From Streptomyces flavofungini (GTDB lineage: Bacteria > Actinomycetota > Actinomycetes > Streptomycetales > Streptomycetaceae): DNA of 64,000 bases. The stretch's first letter is position 1. Each line of letters starts with the position of its first letter. Of this stretch, positions 24,816 to 32,569 are shown in pieces. A program made the position numbers and the translations under genes. The notes beneath the pieces are model-generated. The model was not told where the DNA came from. It saw only the letters and a program-made list of their open reading frames with translations, and did not search any database. The DNA lies in contig NZ_BMVR01000012.1 in assembly GCF_014650815.1 (NCBI RefSeq), positions 124,001 through 188,000 of the forward strand, given 5' to 3'.

Positions 24816-26720
24816 ATGCCCGCCCCCGCGCATGAGGTCCCCCGGCTCTCCGTCGAGGACCTGTTCGACTCCCCCGTCCGTGCCGGTGCGGTGATCTCGC
24901 CCGACGGCACGAGGATGGCCTACCTGGCGCCCTGGCAGGGCCGGCTGAACGTATGGGTGGAGAGCCTCGACTCGGACGAGGAGGCGCGGTGCGTGACCGC
25001 TGACGACAACCGCAGCGTGCACGTCTTCCACTGGACGGACGATCCGCGCTGGCTGCTGTACGAGCAGGACGGCGACGGCGACGAGCTGTGGCACGTCTAC
25101 CGGGTCGACCTGACGGACCCGGATGCCGAGGCCGTCGATCTCACTCCCTTTCCCGGCGCCATGGCACTGGGGTTCGACAGGGTGGCCGCGCGGCCGGGCA
25201 AGGCGTCCCTGCATCTGAACGCGCGGAACCCGGTCGAGTTCGACCTCTACGAACTCGACATCGCCACCGGCGAGTTGACCGTCCTGGCGCAGAACCCCGG
25301 CCAACCCGCGGGCTGGATGCGCACGCCCACCGGAGAGCTGTACGCCCAGTCCCTGACGGCCGACGGTGACATCGAGCTGGCCCGGTGGGACGCCTCGGCG
25401 GAGAAGCTGAGCCCGATCGCCACGTTCGACGGCGCCGACTACCCGCTGGGCATTCAGCCGTTCGAGCTCACGCCGGACGGGACCGGCGTATGGATGGGCT
25501 CGAATCGGGGCAGCGACCGGACGCGCCTGGTCCGGTTCGATCTGGCCACCGGCGCGGAGGCCGATGTCGACAGCCACCCGGTCTTCGACCTCGACACCCG
25601 TCGCGCCGTCTTCCCGACGCTGCCGTCGCCGCTCATCCGCAACCCGTACACCGGAGCGCTCCTCGGGGCGCGGTATCTCGGCGAGCGCCAGGCCGTCCAC
25701 GCTCTGGACCCCCACTTCGCCTCCGTGCTGCGGAAGGTGGAGCAGCTGTCCGACGGCGACCTGGGCGCCGTGTCCTGCGACGCGAGCGGGCGGCGCTGGA
25801 TCGTCGGCTTCGTCCACGACCGCGACCCCGGCGCCACGTACTTCTACGACCACACCACCGGCGAGAGCCGACTGCTCCACCGGCCCTTCCCGCACCTCGA
25901 CCCGGACACCCTGGCCCCGATGGCGCCGGTCACGATCCCCGCACGTGACGGGCTGCGCCTGCCCGCCTATCTGACCCTGCCTGTCGGCGTCGCCCCCGCC
26001 GGGCTGCCCCTGGTGCTGCTGGTCCACGGCGGCCCCTGGTTCCGGGACAGTTGGGGCTACCACCCCGTGGTGCAGCTCCTCGCCAACCGCGGCTATGCGG
26101 TGCTGCAGGTCAACTTCCGCGGCTCGACGGGCTACGGCAAGGCGTTCCTGAAGGCCGGTATCGGGGAGCTGGCCGGGAAGATGCACGACGACCTCATCGA
26201 CGCGGTCGACTGGGCCGTCGAGCAGGGGTACGCGGACCGGGACCGCGTCGCCCTCTTCGGTGGTTCGTACGGGGGGTACGCCACCCTGGTCGGCGTCACG
26301 TTCACGCCCGACGTCTTCGCCGCCGCGATCGACTCCTGCGGCCCCTCGAACCTGGTCACCTACCTGGAGACGCTGCCGGAGTACGCGCGGCCCGGCCTGG
26401 TCAACAACTGGTATCTGTACGCCGGTGACCCGAGCGACCCCGAGCAGGCGGCGGACCTCCTGGCCCGCTCCCCCAGCAGCCGGGTGGACGAGATCCGCAC
26501 CCCGCTGATGGTCGTTCAGGGTGCCAACGACATCCGTGTCGTCCAGGCCGAGTCCGACCGGATCGTGGACGCGCTGCGCGCCCGGGGCGTCGACGTCGAG
26601 TACATGGTCAAGGACAACGAGGGCCACGGATTCGTGAACCCGGACAACACCATCGACATGTACCGCGCGGCCGACCGCTTCCTGGCCCGGCACCTGGGCG
26701 GACGGCCGGACACGGAGTAG
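24816..26720 (+). CDS. S9-family serine peptidase (prolyl oligopeptidase / acylaminoacyl peptidase type)
   Basis: A 634-residue cytosolic peptidase. The N-terminal half is a beta-propeller with repeated SPDGTRMAY / TPDGTGVWMG type blades; the C-terminal half is an alpha/beta hydrolase with Ser484 in GGSYGG, Asp572 in GANDIRV and His604 in EGHGF. No signal peptide. It would cleave short peptides, possibly after acylated or aromatic residues. A terminator hairpin follows the stop. Confidence 0.85.
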   Translation: MPAPAHEVPRLSVEDLFDSPVRAGAVISPDGTRMAYLAPWQGRLNVWVESLDSDEEARCVTADDNRSVHVFHWTDDPRWLLYEQDGDGDELWHVYRVDLTDPDAEAVDLTPFPGAMALGFDRVAARPGKASLHLNARNPVEFDLYELDIATGELTVLAQNPGQPAGWMRTPTGELYAQSLTADGDIELARWDASAEKLSPIATFDGADYPLGIQPFELTPDGTGVWMGSNRGSDRTRLVRFDLATGAEADVDSHPVFDLDTRRAVFPTLPSPLIRNPYTGALLGARYLGERQAVHALDPHFASVLRKVEQLSDGDLGAVSCDASGRRWIVGFVHDRDPGATYFYDHTTGESRLLHRPFPHLDPDTLAPMAPVTIPARDGLRLPAYLTLPVGVAPAGLPLVLLVHGGPWFRDSWGYHPVVQLLANRGYAVLQVNFRGSTGYGKAFLKAGIGELAGKMHDDLIDAVDWAVEQGYADRDRVALFGGSYGGYATLVGVTFTPDVFAAAIDSCGPSNLVTYLETLPEYARPGLVNNWYLYAGDPSDPEQAADLLARSPSSRVDEIRTPLMVVQGANDIRVVQAESDRIVDALRARGVDVEYMVKDNEGHGFVNPDNTIDMYRAADRFLARHLGGRPDTE

Positions 26721-26730
26721 CCCGCCCCGC

Positions 26731-26783
26731 GCCCTGGGCTTCCCGGCTCGCCCAGGGCGTGTGCGACGGGTCAGACACGCCCT
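26731..26783. terminator. Two overlapping terminator hairpins after the S9 peptidase
   Basis: GCCCTGGGC/GCCCAGGGC (26731-26739 with 26750-26758) and AGGGCGTGT/ACACGCCCT (26754-26762 with 26775-26783) are two 9-bp stems that share bases 26754-26758, so only one can form at a time. The second abuts the CTAG at the left edge of the IS remnant. Confidence 0.65.
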
Positions 26784-27043
26784 AGATGTATTGACTCGCA
26801 GGGTTGTTGACGCGGCTGATGGGTGGGTGGCCGCCGAGTGCGGTGTGGTGTCGTGTGAGGGCGGCTGGAGCGGTCGTGCAGCCCCTGCTCGCCCTCGGCC
26901 CGCCAGCGGCGAACCCACTTGTGGGCCGTGACGCGCGAGATGCCCATCTCGGCGGCGACATGAGCCACAGGACGGCCCGCGCGGACCCGTTCGACCAGCA
27001 GTCGCCTGCCGTAGAGGGTCAGCCGGGCATTACGGTGGAACAC
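26771..27043 (-). pseudogene. Truncated IS481-type transposase (N-terminal part)
   Basis: Starting at a GTG (27043) with GGAGG upstream, the frame reads FHRNARLTLYGRRLLVERV, then a leucine-zipper/HTH part (VAHVAAEMGISRVTAHKWVRRW) and HDRSSRPHTTPHRT, the standard N-terminus of Streptomyces IS481 transposases. After about 70 residues it enters the far end of the element and runs out into flanking DNA. The DDE catalytic domain is absent, so it is inactive. Confidence 0.8.
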
Positions 27044-27148
27044 GAAGGCCTCCGTTCGGTGAAGATTCGACACCTCCACCGCACACGGGGGCCTTCGCCC
27101 TGTTCAAGCCCCACCAGCGTTAACAACGCTCGTGATCAATACACCTAG
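26782..27148. mobile_element. Internally deleted IS481-family element flanked by CTAG
   Basis: The ends match as terminal inverted repeats: TGTATTGA...GTTGTTGACGC from 26787 and, reversed from 27143, TGTATTGA...GTTGTTAACGC. Both ends abut CTAG (26782-26785 and 27145-27148), the target preferred by IS481-type elements. At about 360 bp it is far shorter than a complete copy (about 1 kb) and holds only the start of the transposase, so most of the middle is missing. Confidence 0.75.
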
Positions 27149-27588
27149 ACCTTGCGGACGGTGGTGTCGTCGGGGTCCAGCCGTCGCCCGTCCGCGGCCA
27201 GCACTTCCAGTGCGCGCAGGCGCTCTCCCTGTCGGCGGTCGACGAGCTGTGAGTGCGGTTCGCCGGGGGCGAAGAAGTTCCGTTCGCCCCACTGGCGCAG
27301 GGCCACGATGACGGGGAAGAGCGCCTTGCCCTTCGGCGTCAGTACGTACTCGCGGTAGGCGCTGCCGTCCGAGGCGGGCACGGATTCGAGGACACCGCCC
27401 GCGACCAGGGAGCGCAGCCGGGCGGTGAGGATGTTCTTCGCCACGCCGAGGCTGCGCTGGAACTCCCCGAAGCGTCGGCTCCCGTCGAAGGCGTCCCGCA
27501 CGATCAGCAGGGACCACCAGTCGCCGATCGCGTCCACCGACCGGGCGACGGGACATTCACTGTCGTCGAAGCGCGTCCTGGTCACCAC
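27145..27588 (-). CDS. HxlR-family transcriptional regulator
   Basis: A 147-residue winged-helix regulator: CPVARSVDAIGDWWSLLIVRDAFDGSRRF, FQRSLGVAKNILTARLRSLV and YVLTPKGKAL are the family signature. The Cys in SECPV is the residue that senses thiol or electrophile stress in some members. GTG at 27588 has GAGGG 5 bases upstream; GTG at 27585 is equally possible. Its TAG stop lies inside the CTAG that borders the IS remnant, so the insertion may have set the present C-terminus. Divergent from an MFS exporter gene that it probably controls. Confidence 0.85.
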   Translation of the reverse strand: MVTRTRFDDSECPVARSVDAIGDWWSLLIVRDAFDGSRRFGEFQRSLGVAKNILTARLRSLVAGGVLESVPASDGSAYREYVLTPKGKALFPVIVALRQWGERNFFAPGEPHSQLVDRRQGERLRALEVLAADGRRLDPDDTTVRKV

Positions 27589-27632
27589 GGCGTCCCTCGT
27601 CTCTTCCGGCCGTTCCCACGCTGGTTGCAACA

Positions 27633-27674
27633 TGCTACCAAATGCGGCTACCGTCGCCGTCATTGTTGGTAGCA
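27633..27674. promoter_or_regulatory. HxlR operator: inverted TGCTACCAA repeats
   Basis: TGCTACCAA (27633-27641) and TTGGTAGCA (27666-27674) are perfect 9-bp inverted copies 24 bp apart, with a third GCTACC at 27647-27652. They lie between the divergent HxlR and MFS starts. Confidence 0.65.
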
Positions 27675-27703
27675 AGATGAAACCAGATGTGCGGAGGGGT
27701 GCC

Positions 27704-28969
27704 ATGCCCGAAAACAGCGAGGCCGTGACGCGACGGACCGAGGCCGGGAGGCGCGGGGGTTCCGCGTACGTCCTGTCCCGTGGTGTCGTCGTGCTGTTCG
27801 CCGTCGCCTGCGGGGCCGCCGTGGCCAACGTCTACTTCTCCCAGCCGCTCCTGGTGACCATGGGCGACGACCTCGACATGAGCCCGGCACTGGTCGGCAG
27901 CGTGGTCACCCTCACGCACGTCGGCTACGGACTCGGACTCTTCTTCCTCGTGCCGCTGGGCGACATGACCGACCGACGACGGCTCATCGTGACCCAACTC
28001 CTTTTCCTGATCGGGGCGTTGGCCGTGGTGAGCGCAGCGCCCACGGCGGCGGTCCTGCTCGTGGGCATGGCCTCGGTGGGGCTTCTCGCGGTCGTCACGC
28101 AGACGTTGGTGGCCTTCGCGGCGTCACTGGCCGCGCCCGCCGGGCGGGGCCGGGTCGTCGGCCTGGTCACCAGCGGCGTGGTCAGCGGAATCCTGCTCGC
28201 CCGCACCGCATCCGGCCTCATCGCCGACCTCGCGGGCTGGCGCTCCGTCTACCTCGCTTCGGCGTCGCTCACCGCGCTGCTCGCCCTGGTCCTGTACCGC
28301 GTGCTGCCGCGCCACAGCGCCGCTCCGCCGACCGCCCTGCGCTACGGACAGCTCCTGCGCTCCACGGTCACCCTGTTCGCACGGGAACCGCTGCTGCGGC
28401 TCCGGGCCCTGTTCGGCCTGCTGGTCTTCGCCGCCTTCAGCACCCTGTGGAGCAGCGTCGCGCTGCCGCTCAGCGAGGCCCCGTACTCCTGGTCCCACAG
28501 CGCGATCGGGGCGCTCGGCCTGATCGGTGTCGCGGGCGCACTGGCCGCGACCGTGGCGGGCCGCCTCAACGACCGCGGTCTCTCCCGACGGACCACCGGC
28601 ATCGCCCTCGCGCTGCTCGCCGCGTCGTGGCTGCCGTTGGCCTGCGCCCGCAGCTCGCTCTGGGCCCTGGTCGTCGGCGTGATCCTCCTCGACCTCGCCG
28701 TGCAGGCGGTCCACGTCACCAACCAGACCCTGATCTACGCGCTGCACCCGGACGCGGGCAGTCGGCTGATCGGCGGATACATGGTCTTCTACGCGATCGG
28801 CAGCGCCACCGGCGCCATCGCCGCGACCTCCCTCTACACGGTGGCGGGCTGGGGCGCCGTGTGTGCGCTGGGAGCGGCGTTCAGCTGCCTCGGCCTCGCG
28901 CTGTGGGCGGTCACCCGGCACCGCGCCCCGGAGCCTGCCGCCCACGTGACCTCGCACGCCGAAGGGTGA
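27704..28969 (+). CDS. MFS transporter (drug efflux type)
   Basis: A 421-residue major facilitator with about twelve hydrophobic segments. The start region ANVYFSQPLLVTMGDDL and the loop LGDMTDRRRLIV (motif A, GDxxDRR) are typical of the ynfM/DHA1-like group often paired with HxlR or MarR repressors. GGAGGGG precedes the ATG. It should export small lipophilic compounds; induction by derepression of the HxlR regulator is inferred from the operator between them. Confidence 0.85.
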   Translation: MPENSEAVTRRTEAGRRGGSAYVLSRGVVVLFAVACGAAVANVYFSQPLLVTMGDDLDMSPALVGSVVTLTHVGYGLGLFFLVPLGDMTDRRRLIVTQLLFLIGALAVVSAAPTAAVLLVGMASVGLLAVVTQTLVAFAASLAAPAGRGRVVGLVTSGVVSGILLARTASGLIADLAGWRSVYLASASLTALLALVLYRVLPRHSAAPPTALRYGQLLRSTVTLFAREPLLRLRALFGLLVFAAFSTLWSSVALPLSEAPYSWSHSAIGALGLIGVAGALAATVAGRLNDRGLSRRTTGIALALLAASWLPLACARSSLWALVVGVILLDLAVQAVHVTNQTLIYALHPDAGSRLIGGYMVFYAIGSATGAIAATSLYTVAGWGAVCALGAAFSCLGLALWAVTRHRAPEPAAHVTSHAEG

Positions 28970-29016
28970 GCGTTCCCGCCGGACGCAAGCCGGACGCCGG
29001 GCGCCCGGAAGGCCTT

Positions 29017-30261
29017 TCAGGCGTCCAGCGCCCGCCGGAGCGCCGCCTCCACCGGGCCCACGGCGTCCTCGGCGGCGAGCCGGGCCGCGAGCGTACCGGC
29101 GCGTTCCCGGTACGACGGGTCGCTCGTGGCGCGGACGAGCGCGTCGGCCAGGCGGGCGGCGGTGAGCCGGGGCAGGGGCAGCGCGCGGGGCGCCGTGCCC
29201 AGCGCGGTGAGGCGGGCGGCCCAGAACGTCTCGTCGAACTGGACCGGGACCGGCACGGTGGGCACTCCGGCGCGCAGACCGGCGGCGGTCGTGCCCGCTC
29301 CGGCGTGATGGACCACGGCGGCCATGCGGGGAAACAGGCGGCTGTGGGGCACGTCGCCGATGGTGAGGATGTCGTCGCCGGTGGCTGTCAGACCCGCCCA
29401 GCCCCGCTGGATCACTCCGCGCAGGCCCGCCGTCCGCAGGGCGCGGACGATCTGTTCGCTGAGCCGTCCGGGGTCCGGGACGGTGGCGCTGCCCAGGCCT
29501 ACGTAGACCGGTGCGGGGCCGGCGGCCAGGAAGTCCTCCAGTTCCGCGGGCAGTCGGCCCGTCTCGTGCGGCCACCAGTAGCCCACGACGTCGAGGCCGG
29601 GCCGCCAGTCGGCGGGGCGGGGCACGATGTGCGGACTGAAGCCGTGCAGGACCGGCCAGCGCCCGCGTTCGCGCGCGCGGCGGGTGGCCGCGAGGCTGCT
29701 CGGCGGCAGGCCCAGTTGGGCCCGGACGTCACGGGCGGCGTCGGTGAAGATCCGCTCGATGACCGCGTTGACCGCGTGTCCGGCCAGCCGGTTCCCGGTG
29801 CGGCTCAGGGAGCGCAGCCCGGCCATGGGAGGCGCGAACTCACCGGTGGGGTGGACGGGTTGAAGGTTGACGCCGACGCTCGGCAGTCCGAGGCCGTCGG
29901 CGATGGCGCACCCCAGGGGGGCGATCGCGCCGGACAGCACGAGCACGTCGCTGTCCTTCGCCGCCTCGACGAGACCGGGCGTCAACTGCCCTGCCACCGA
30001 CTTGGCCAGCGCCATGACGCGCAGCAGCTTGCCCATGCCGGTCCCGCTGCGGTGCAGGCCGCGGCCCCGGTCCGAATGCGACTCCGCCTTCGGGTCGACC
30101 GGCAGGGCGTGAAAGCGGACACCGGAGCCGTCCGTCAGGCTCGCGAACAAGCCGTGGGTCACCAGGGTCACGTCGTGTCCGGCGGCCACCAACTCGGCGC
30201 CCAGACCGGTGAAGGGCGCCACGTCGCCCCGTGAACCCGCCGTCATGATCGCAACACGCAC
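29017..30261 (-). CDS. Macrolide-type glycosyltransferase (GT1, UGT-like)
   Basis: A 414-residue GT-B fold glycosyltransferase. VRVAIMTAGSRGDVAPFTGLG is the classic N-terminus and the C-terminal donor site reads DVPHSRLFPRMAAVVHHAGAGTTAAGL, the HHxGxGTT UGT motif. Such enzymes add sugars to macrolides and other lipophilic natural products, sometimes as self-protection. Start GTG at 30261. It is divergent from the orphan response regulator across a 592-bp region carrying the cluster dyad, so it may belong to the same regulon; pamamycin itself carries no sugar. Confidence 0.8.
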   Translation of the reverse strand: MRVAIMTAGSRGDVAPFTGLGAELVAAGHDVTLVTHGLFASLTDGSGVRFHALPVDPKAESHSDRGRGLHRSGTGMGKLLRVMALAKSVAGQLTPGLVEAAKDSDVLVLSGAIAPLGCAIADGLGLPSVGVNLQPVHPTGEFAPPMAGLRSLSRTGNRLAGHAVNAVIERIFTDAARDVRAQLGLPPSSLAATRRARERGRWPVLHGFSPHIVPRPADWRPGLDVVGYWWPHETGRLPAELEDFLAAGPAPVYVGLGSATVPDPGRLSEQIVRALRTAGLRGVIQRGWAGLTATGDDILTIGDVPHSRLFPRMAAVVHHAGAGTTAAGLRAGVPTVPVPVQFDETFWAARLTALGTAPRALPLPRLTAARLADALVRATSDPSYRERAGTLAARLAAEDAVGPVEAALRRALDA

Positions 30262-30433
30262 AGACAGCAGTATGGCCAGCCCGCGCACCGCGCCGGGCGG
30301 GAAACGCGCCGGTCGGCCGGTATCGGCCACGCGTGGGACGCGCGATGGTGGCCGCGAGGTCGCGTGGGCCGCTGTCGGCCCCGATTCGCCGACCTGCGCA
30401 AGTCTCCGCGAGTTCACCGATATGGACACCACC

Positions 30434-30448
30434 GGTACCAGGAGTACC
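30434..30448. promoter_or_regulatory. Cluster dyad GGTAC-N5-GTACC, site 1
   Basis: GGTACCAGGAGTACC matches exactly the arms and spacing of the sites at 43902 and 50075. A partial copy (GGTAC-GACGA-GTGGC) follows at 30467-30481. Placed between the divergent glycosyltransferase and response regulator genes. Confidence 0.7.
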
Positions 30449-30513
30449 GTACGGTTTCTCGTACACGGTACGACGAGTGGCTGCCGATTAACGGCGCGCC
30501 CGTGGCAGTCTCT

Positions 30514-30535
30514 AGCCAGTCGGCTGGCTTTTATT
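30514..30535 (+). terminator. Hairpin plus T-run in the response-regulator leader
   Basis: AGCCAG-tcgg-CTGGCT is directly followed by TTTATT, a classical intrinsic terminator shape that is rare in this GC-rich sequence. It lies about 320 bp before the regulator start and could act as an attenuator or end a short transcript. Confidence 0.4.
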
Positions 30536-30568
30536 GAACGGCCGGGAAGGAACGACTCAATCCGATCG

Positions 30569-30630
30569 CGGAATGTCCAACGGGGTGTCGAGGAACGATA
30601 GATTCCGGTCTCGGAATGTCAACGGGGTGT
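30569..30630. repeat. Direct repeat upstream of the response regulator
   Basis: CGGAATGTCCAACGGGGTGT (30569-30588) and CGGAATGTCAACGGGGTGT (30612-30630) differ by one base and start 43 bp apart, four helical turns. Possible activator binding sites for the regulator promoter. Confidence 0.65.
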
Positions 30631-30853
30631 TGTCTCACGACTGATTAAGTGATGTTGAATGGCTCCGAGTCCCGGCCTGACCAGCCCGCGGGAGTCAGCC
30701 GCGGGGCAGGTCCATGGGCCGCACCCACCGCAGAGCCCGCATCTCCCACCCACGCCGCCCGCACGGCGGCGTCCGGTGCGTGGCCGCCGTCGCATCTCGG
30801 AGCATCGCAGACCCGACCAACTTCCGCTGCACTCACTGTGTGAGGAGTTCTCC

Positions 30854-31501
30854 ATGCAAGCGTTAGGTGTCCTCGTCGTGGACCGGCATCCCGTCATCAG
30901 GTACGCCCTCTCATCCCTGCTGGACACCAGAGTGGCGTGGACCGCCGAAGCGGACACGAGCGACGAGGCATGGAAGGTCGTGCGGAACTCCTGCCCGGGT
31001 GTCGTCGTCCTCGAACTGGAGCTGGAAGGCACGACCAGCGGTGCCGATCTGTGTCAGCAGGTGAAGGCGATGGAGGACTCGCCCCGGGTCGTGGTCTTCA
31101 CCGGGGACACCTCACCCGGCGCCGTGGTCGCCGCGATCTCGGCCGGGGCCGACAGCTTCCTACACAAGAGCGTGGGCAGCGCGGAACTGGTGGACGCGGT
31201 GGTGCGCACCCACCTCGGCCAGCGCATGTGGATCCTCGGCAAGAACGAGCCCGATCCCATAGACGTACGGAGTGTCACGCCCGACGGGCTGCCCGCCATC
31301 ACACGGCGGGAAGAAGAGGTACTGAGCCTCGTGCTGCGCCGGTACACCAACGAGGAAATCGCCGGTGAACTCTCCCTGGCCCCGCAGACGATAAAGAATC
31401 AAGTCAGCAGCGCGCTGCGGAAACTGGGCGTCAACGGCCGCCGCGAACTGTTCCGCAAGTACTCCTTCCAGGCGGGAATGACTACCGGAGCCAGAGGCTG
31501 A
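30854..31501 (+). CDS. Orphan LuxR/NarL-type response regulator with atypical receiver and TTA codon
   Basis: A 215-residue regulator: receiver domain (1-125) and C-terminal LuxR HTH (ITRREEEVLSLVLRRYTNEEIAGELSLAPQTIKNQVSSALRKLGV region). The receiver keeps Asp10 and Lys105 but has Glu54 where the phosphoacceptor Asp should be (VVLELELEG), and Arg11 instead of the second acidic residue, so ordinary phosphorylation is unlikely. No sensor kinase is nearby. Codon 4 is TTA (30863-30865), making translation dependent on bldA tRNA. It is probably the pathway activator, equivalent to one of the two regulators (pamR1/pamR2) of the pamamycin cluster. Confidence 0.85.
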   Translation: MQALGVLVVDRHPVIRYALSSLLDTRVAWTAEADTSDEAWKVVRNSCPGVVVLELELEGTTSGADLCQQVKAMEDSPRVVVFTGDTSPGAVVAAISAGADSFLHKSVGSAELVDAVVRTHLGQRMWILGKNEPDPIDVRSVTPDGLPAITRREEEVLSLVLRRYTNEEIAGELSLAPQTIKNQVSSALRKLGVNGRRELFRKYSFQAGMTTGARG

Positions 31502-31525
31502 CCGGCCGGACCGCCCCCGCGAATG

Positions 31526-32359
31526 TCATCCCCTCCCGCCCGAACGCCCCTCGACGAAATCGCGTGCTCCGGCGCGCGCGTCAGGGGAATCGATGATGTC
31601 GGACAACAGCTCACGATGAGACCGGTACTCGTCGGCCAGCTCCCCGTCGCGCGCCCGGGCGAGGACGGCCTTGCTCGCGAGGACGGCGTGGTCCGGGTGC
31701 GCGGCGATCCTCTCCCCCAGTTCGCAGGCGGCCGCGAGAGCCGTCCCTGCGGGCACGACGCGGTTGACGAGACCCAGCGCGAAGGCACGCCCGGCGTCGA
31801 TCGGTTCGCCGGTCAGAGCCATCTCCATCGCCACGACGGGCGCGATCGCGCGCGGCAGCCGCAGCAGCCCACCGGCCGCGGCCACCAGTCCCCGGCGCAC
31901 CTCGGGCAGCGCGAACACGGCGTCGGCCGACGCCACCACCATGTCGCAGGCGAGCACCATCTCGAAGCCACCGCCGACCGCGGCCCCCTCCACGGCGGCG
32001 ATCAGCGGCTTGACGGGCGGACGCTGTGTCAGGCCGCCGAAGCCGCGGTCCGGCAGCGAGGCGCGCTCGCCGCGGGCGAAGGCCGCGAGGTCCATCCCGG
32101 CGCAGAACGCCGGCGGGGTGCCCGTGAGGACGCCCACCCGCAGCTCCGCACGGTCGTCCAACTCCGCGAACGCCGATGCCAGTTGCTCCGCCATCGCGCG
32201 GGTCAGCGCGTTGCGCACCCGGGGCCGGTTCAGTCGCACCACGAGGATCGGGCCGCGCCGCTCGACGATCACATCGGTGGCGCCGCCGTCGGCACGGTCC
32301 CGCGCTCCACGGCCGCCGTCCGCCTCGGCCGAGCGGCCCTGCCTGAGCTCTCCGGTCAC
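31526..32359 (-). CDS. pamS: Enoyl-CoA hydratase-like cyclase (NonS/PamS type)
   Basis: A 277-residue crotonase-fold protein. The oxyanion-hole segments FCAGMDL and GAAVGGGFEMVLACD and both usual catalytic Glu positions (Glu133, Glu153) are present. In nonactin biosynthesis the homologue NonS closes the tetrahydrofuran ring by oxa-Michael addition; the same job is inferred here from the cluster. GTG at 32359 with AGAGG upstream was chosen as start; the first about 28 residues are extra to the fold. Divergent from ccr. The gene symbol rests on cluster content, not on a comparison. Confidence 0.75.
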   Translation of the reverse strand: MTGELRQGRSAEADGGRGARDRADGGATDVIVERRGPILVVRLNRPRVRNALTRAMAEQLASAFAELDDRAELRVGVLTGTPPAFCAGMDLAAFARGERASLPDRGFGGLTQRPPVKPLIAAVEGAAVGGGFEMVLACDMVVASADAVFALPEVRRGLVAAAGGLLRLPRAIAPVVAMEMALTGEPIDAGRAFALGLVNRVVPAGTALAAACELGERIAAHPDHAVLASKAVLARARDGELADEYRSHRELLSDIIDSPDARAGARDFVEGRSGGRG

Positions 32360-32569
32360 ACCTCTGCCCACCCTGGATCGGCACGTTACGGGGGTCGGAC
32401 CAGTCAGCGTAGTGGGGGCGGCAGCGGCCACCTACGTCCTGGAAGTACTCGTCCTGGCACCCGTTTGAGTACCCCCGATGCCTGTACGGGCGCGCCCGCG
32501 CACGCGTGCAATCCGTATGCGGGAGGGGGGGTCGTCCCCCGGTACCGCCCGATGAGGGAGAGGTGTGCC

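Larger units (their letters stand above)
30262..30853. other. 592-bp regulatory region between glycosyltransferase and response regulator
   Basis: No gene was found here. It holds the dyad GGTACCAGGAGTACC (30434-30448), a second short dyad CGTACACGGTACG (30460-30472), a hairpin followed by T residues (30514-30535), and a 19-20 bp direct repeat (30569-30588 and 30612-30630). The stretch 30440-30660 is clearly richer in A+T than its surroundings. A GAGGAG ribosome site precedes the regulator start. Confidence 0.7.

Noticed and set aside
32443..32473. Possible further cluster dyad between the hydratase and ccr genes
   Set aside because: AGTACTC and GAGTACC occur, but the spacing is much longer than N5 and the arms do not match GGTAC/GTACC.
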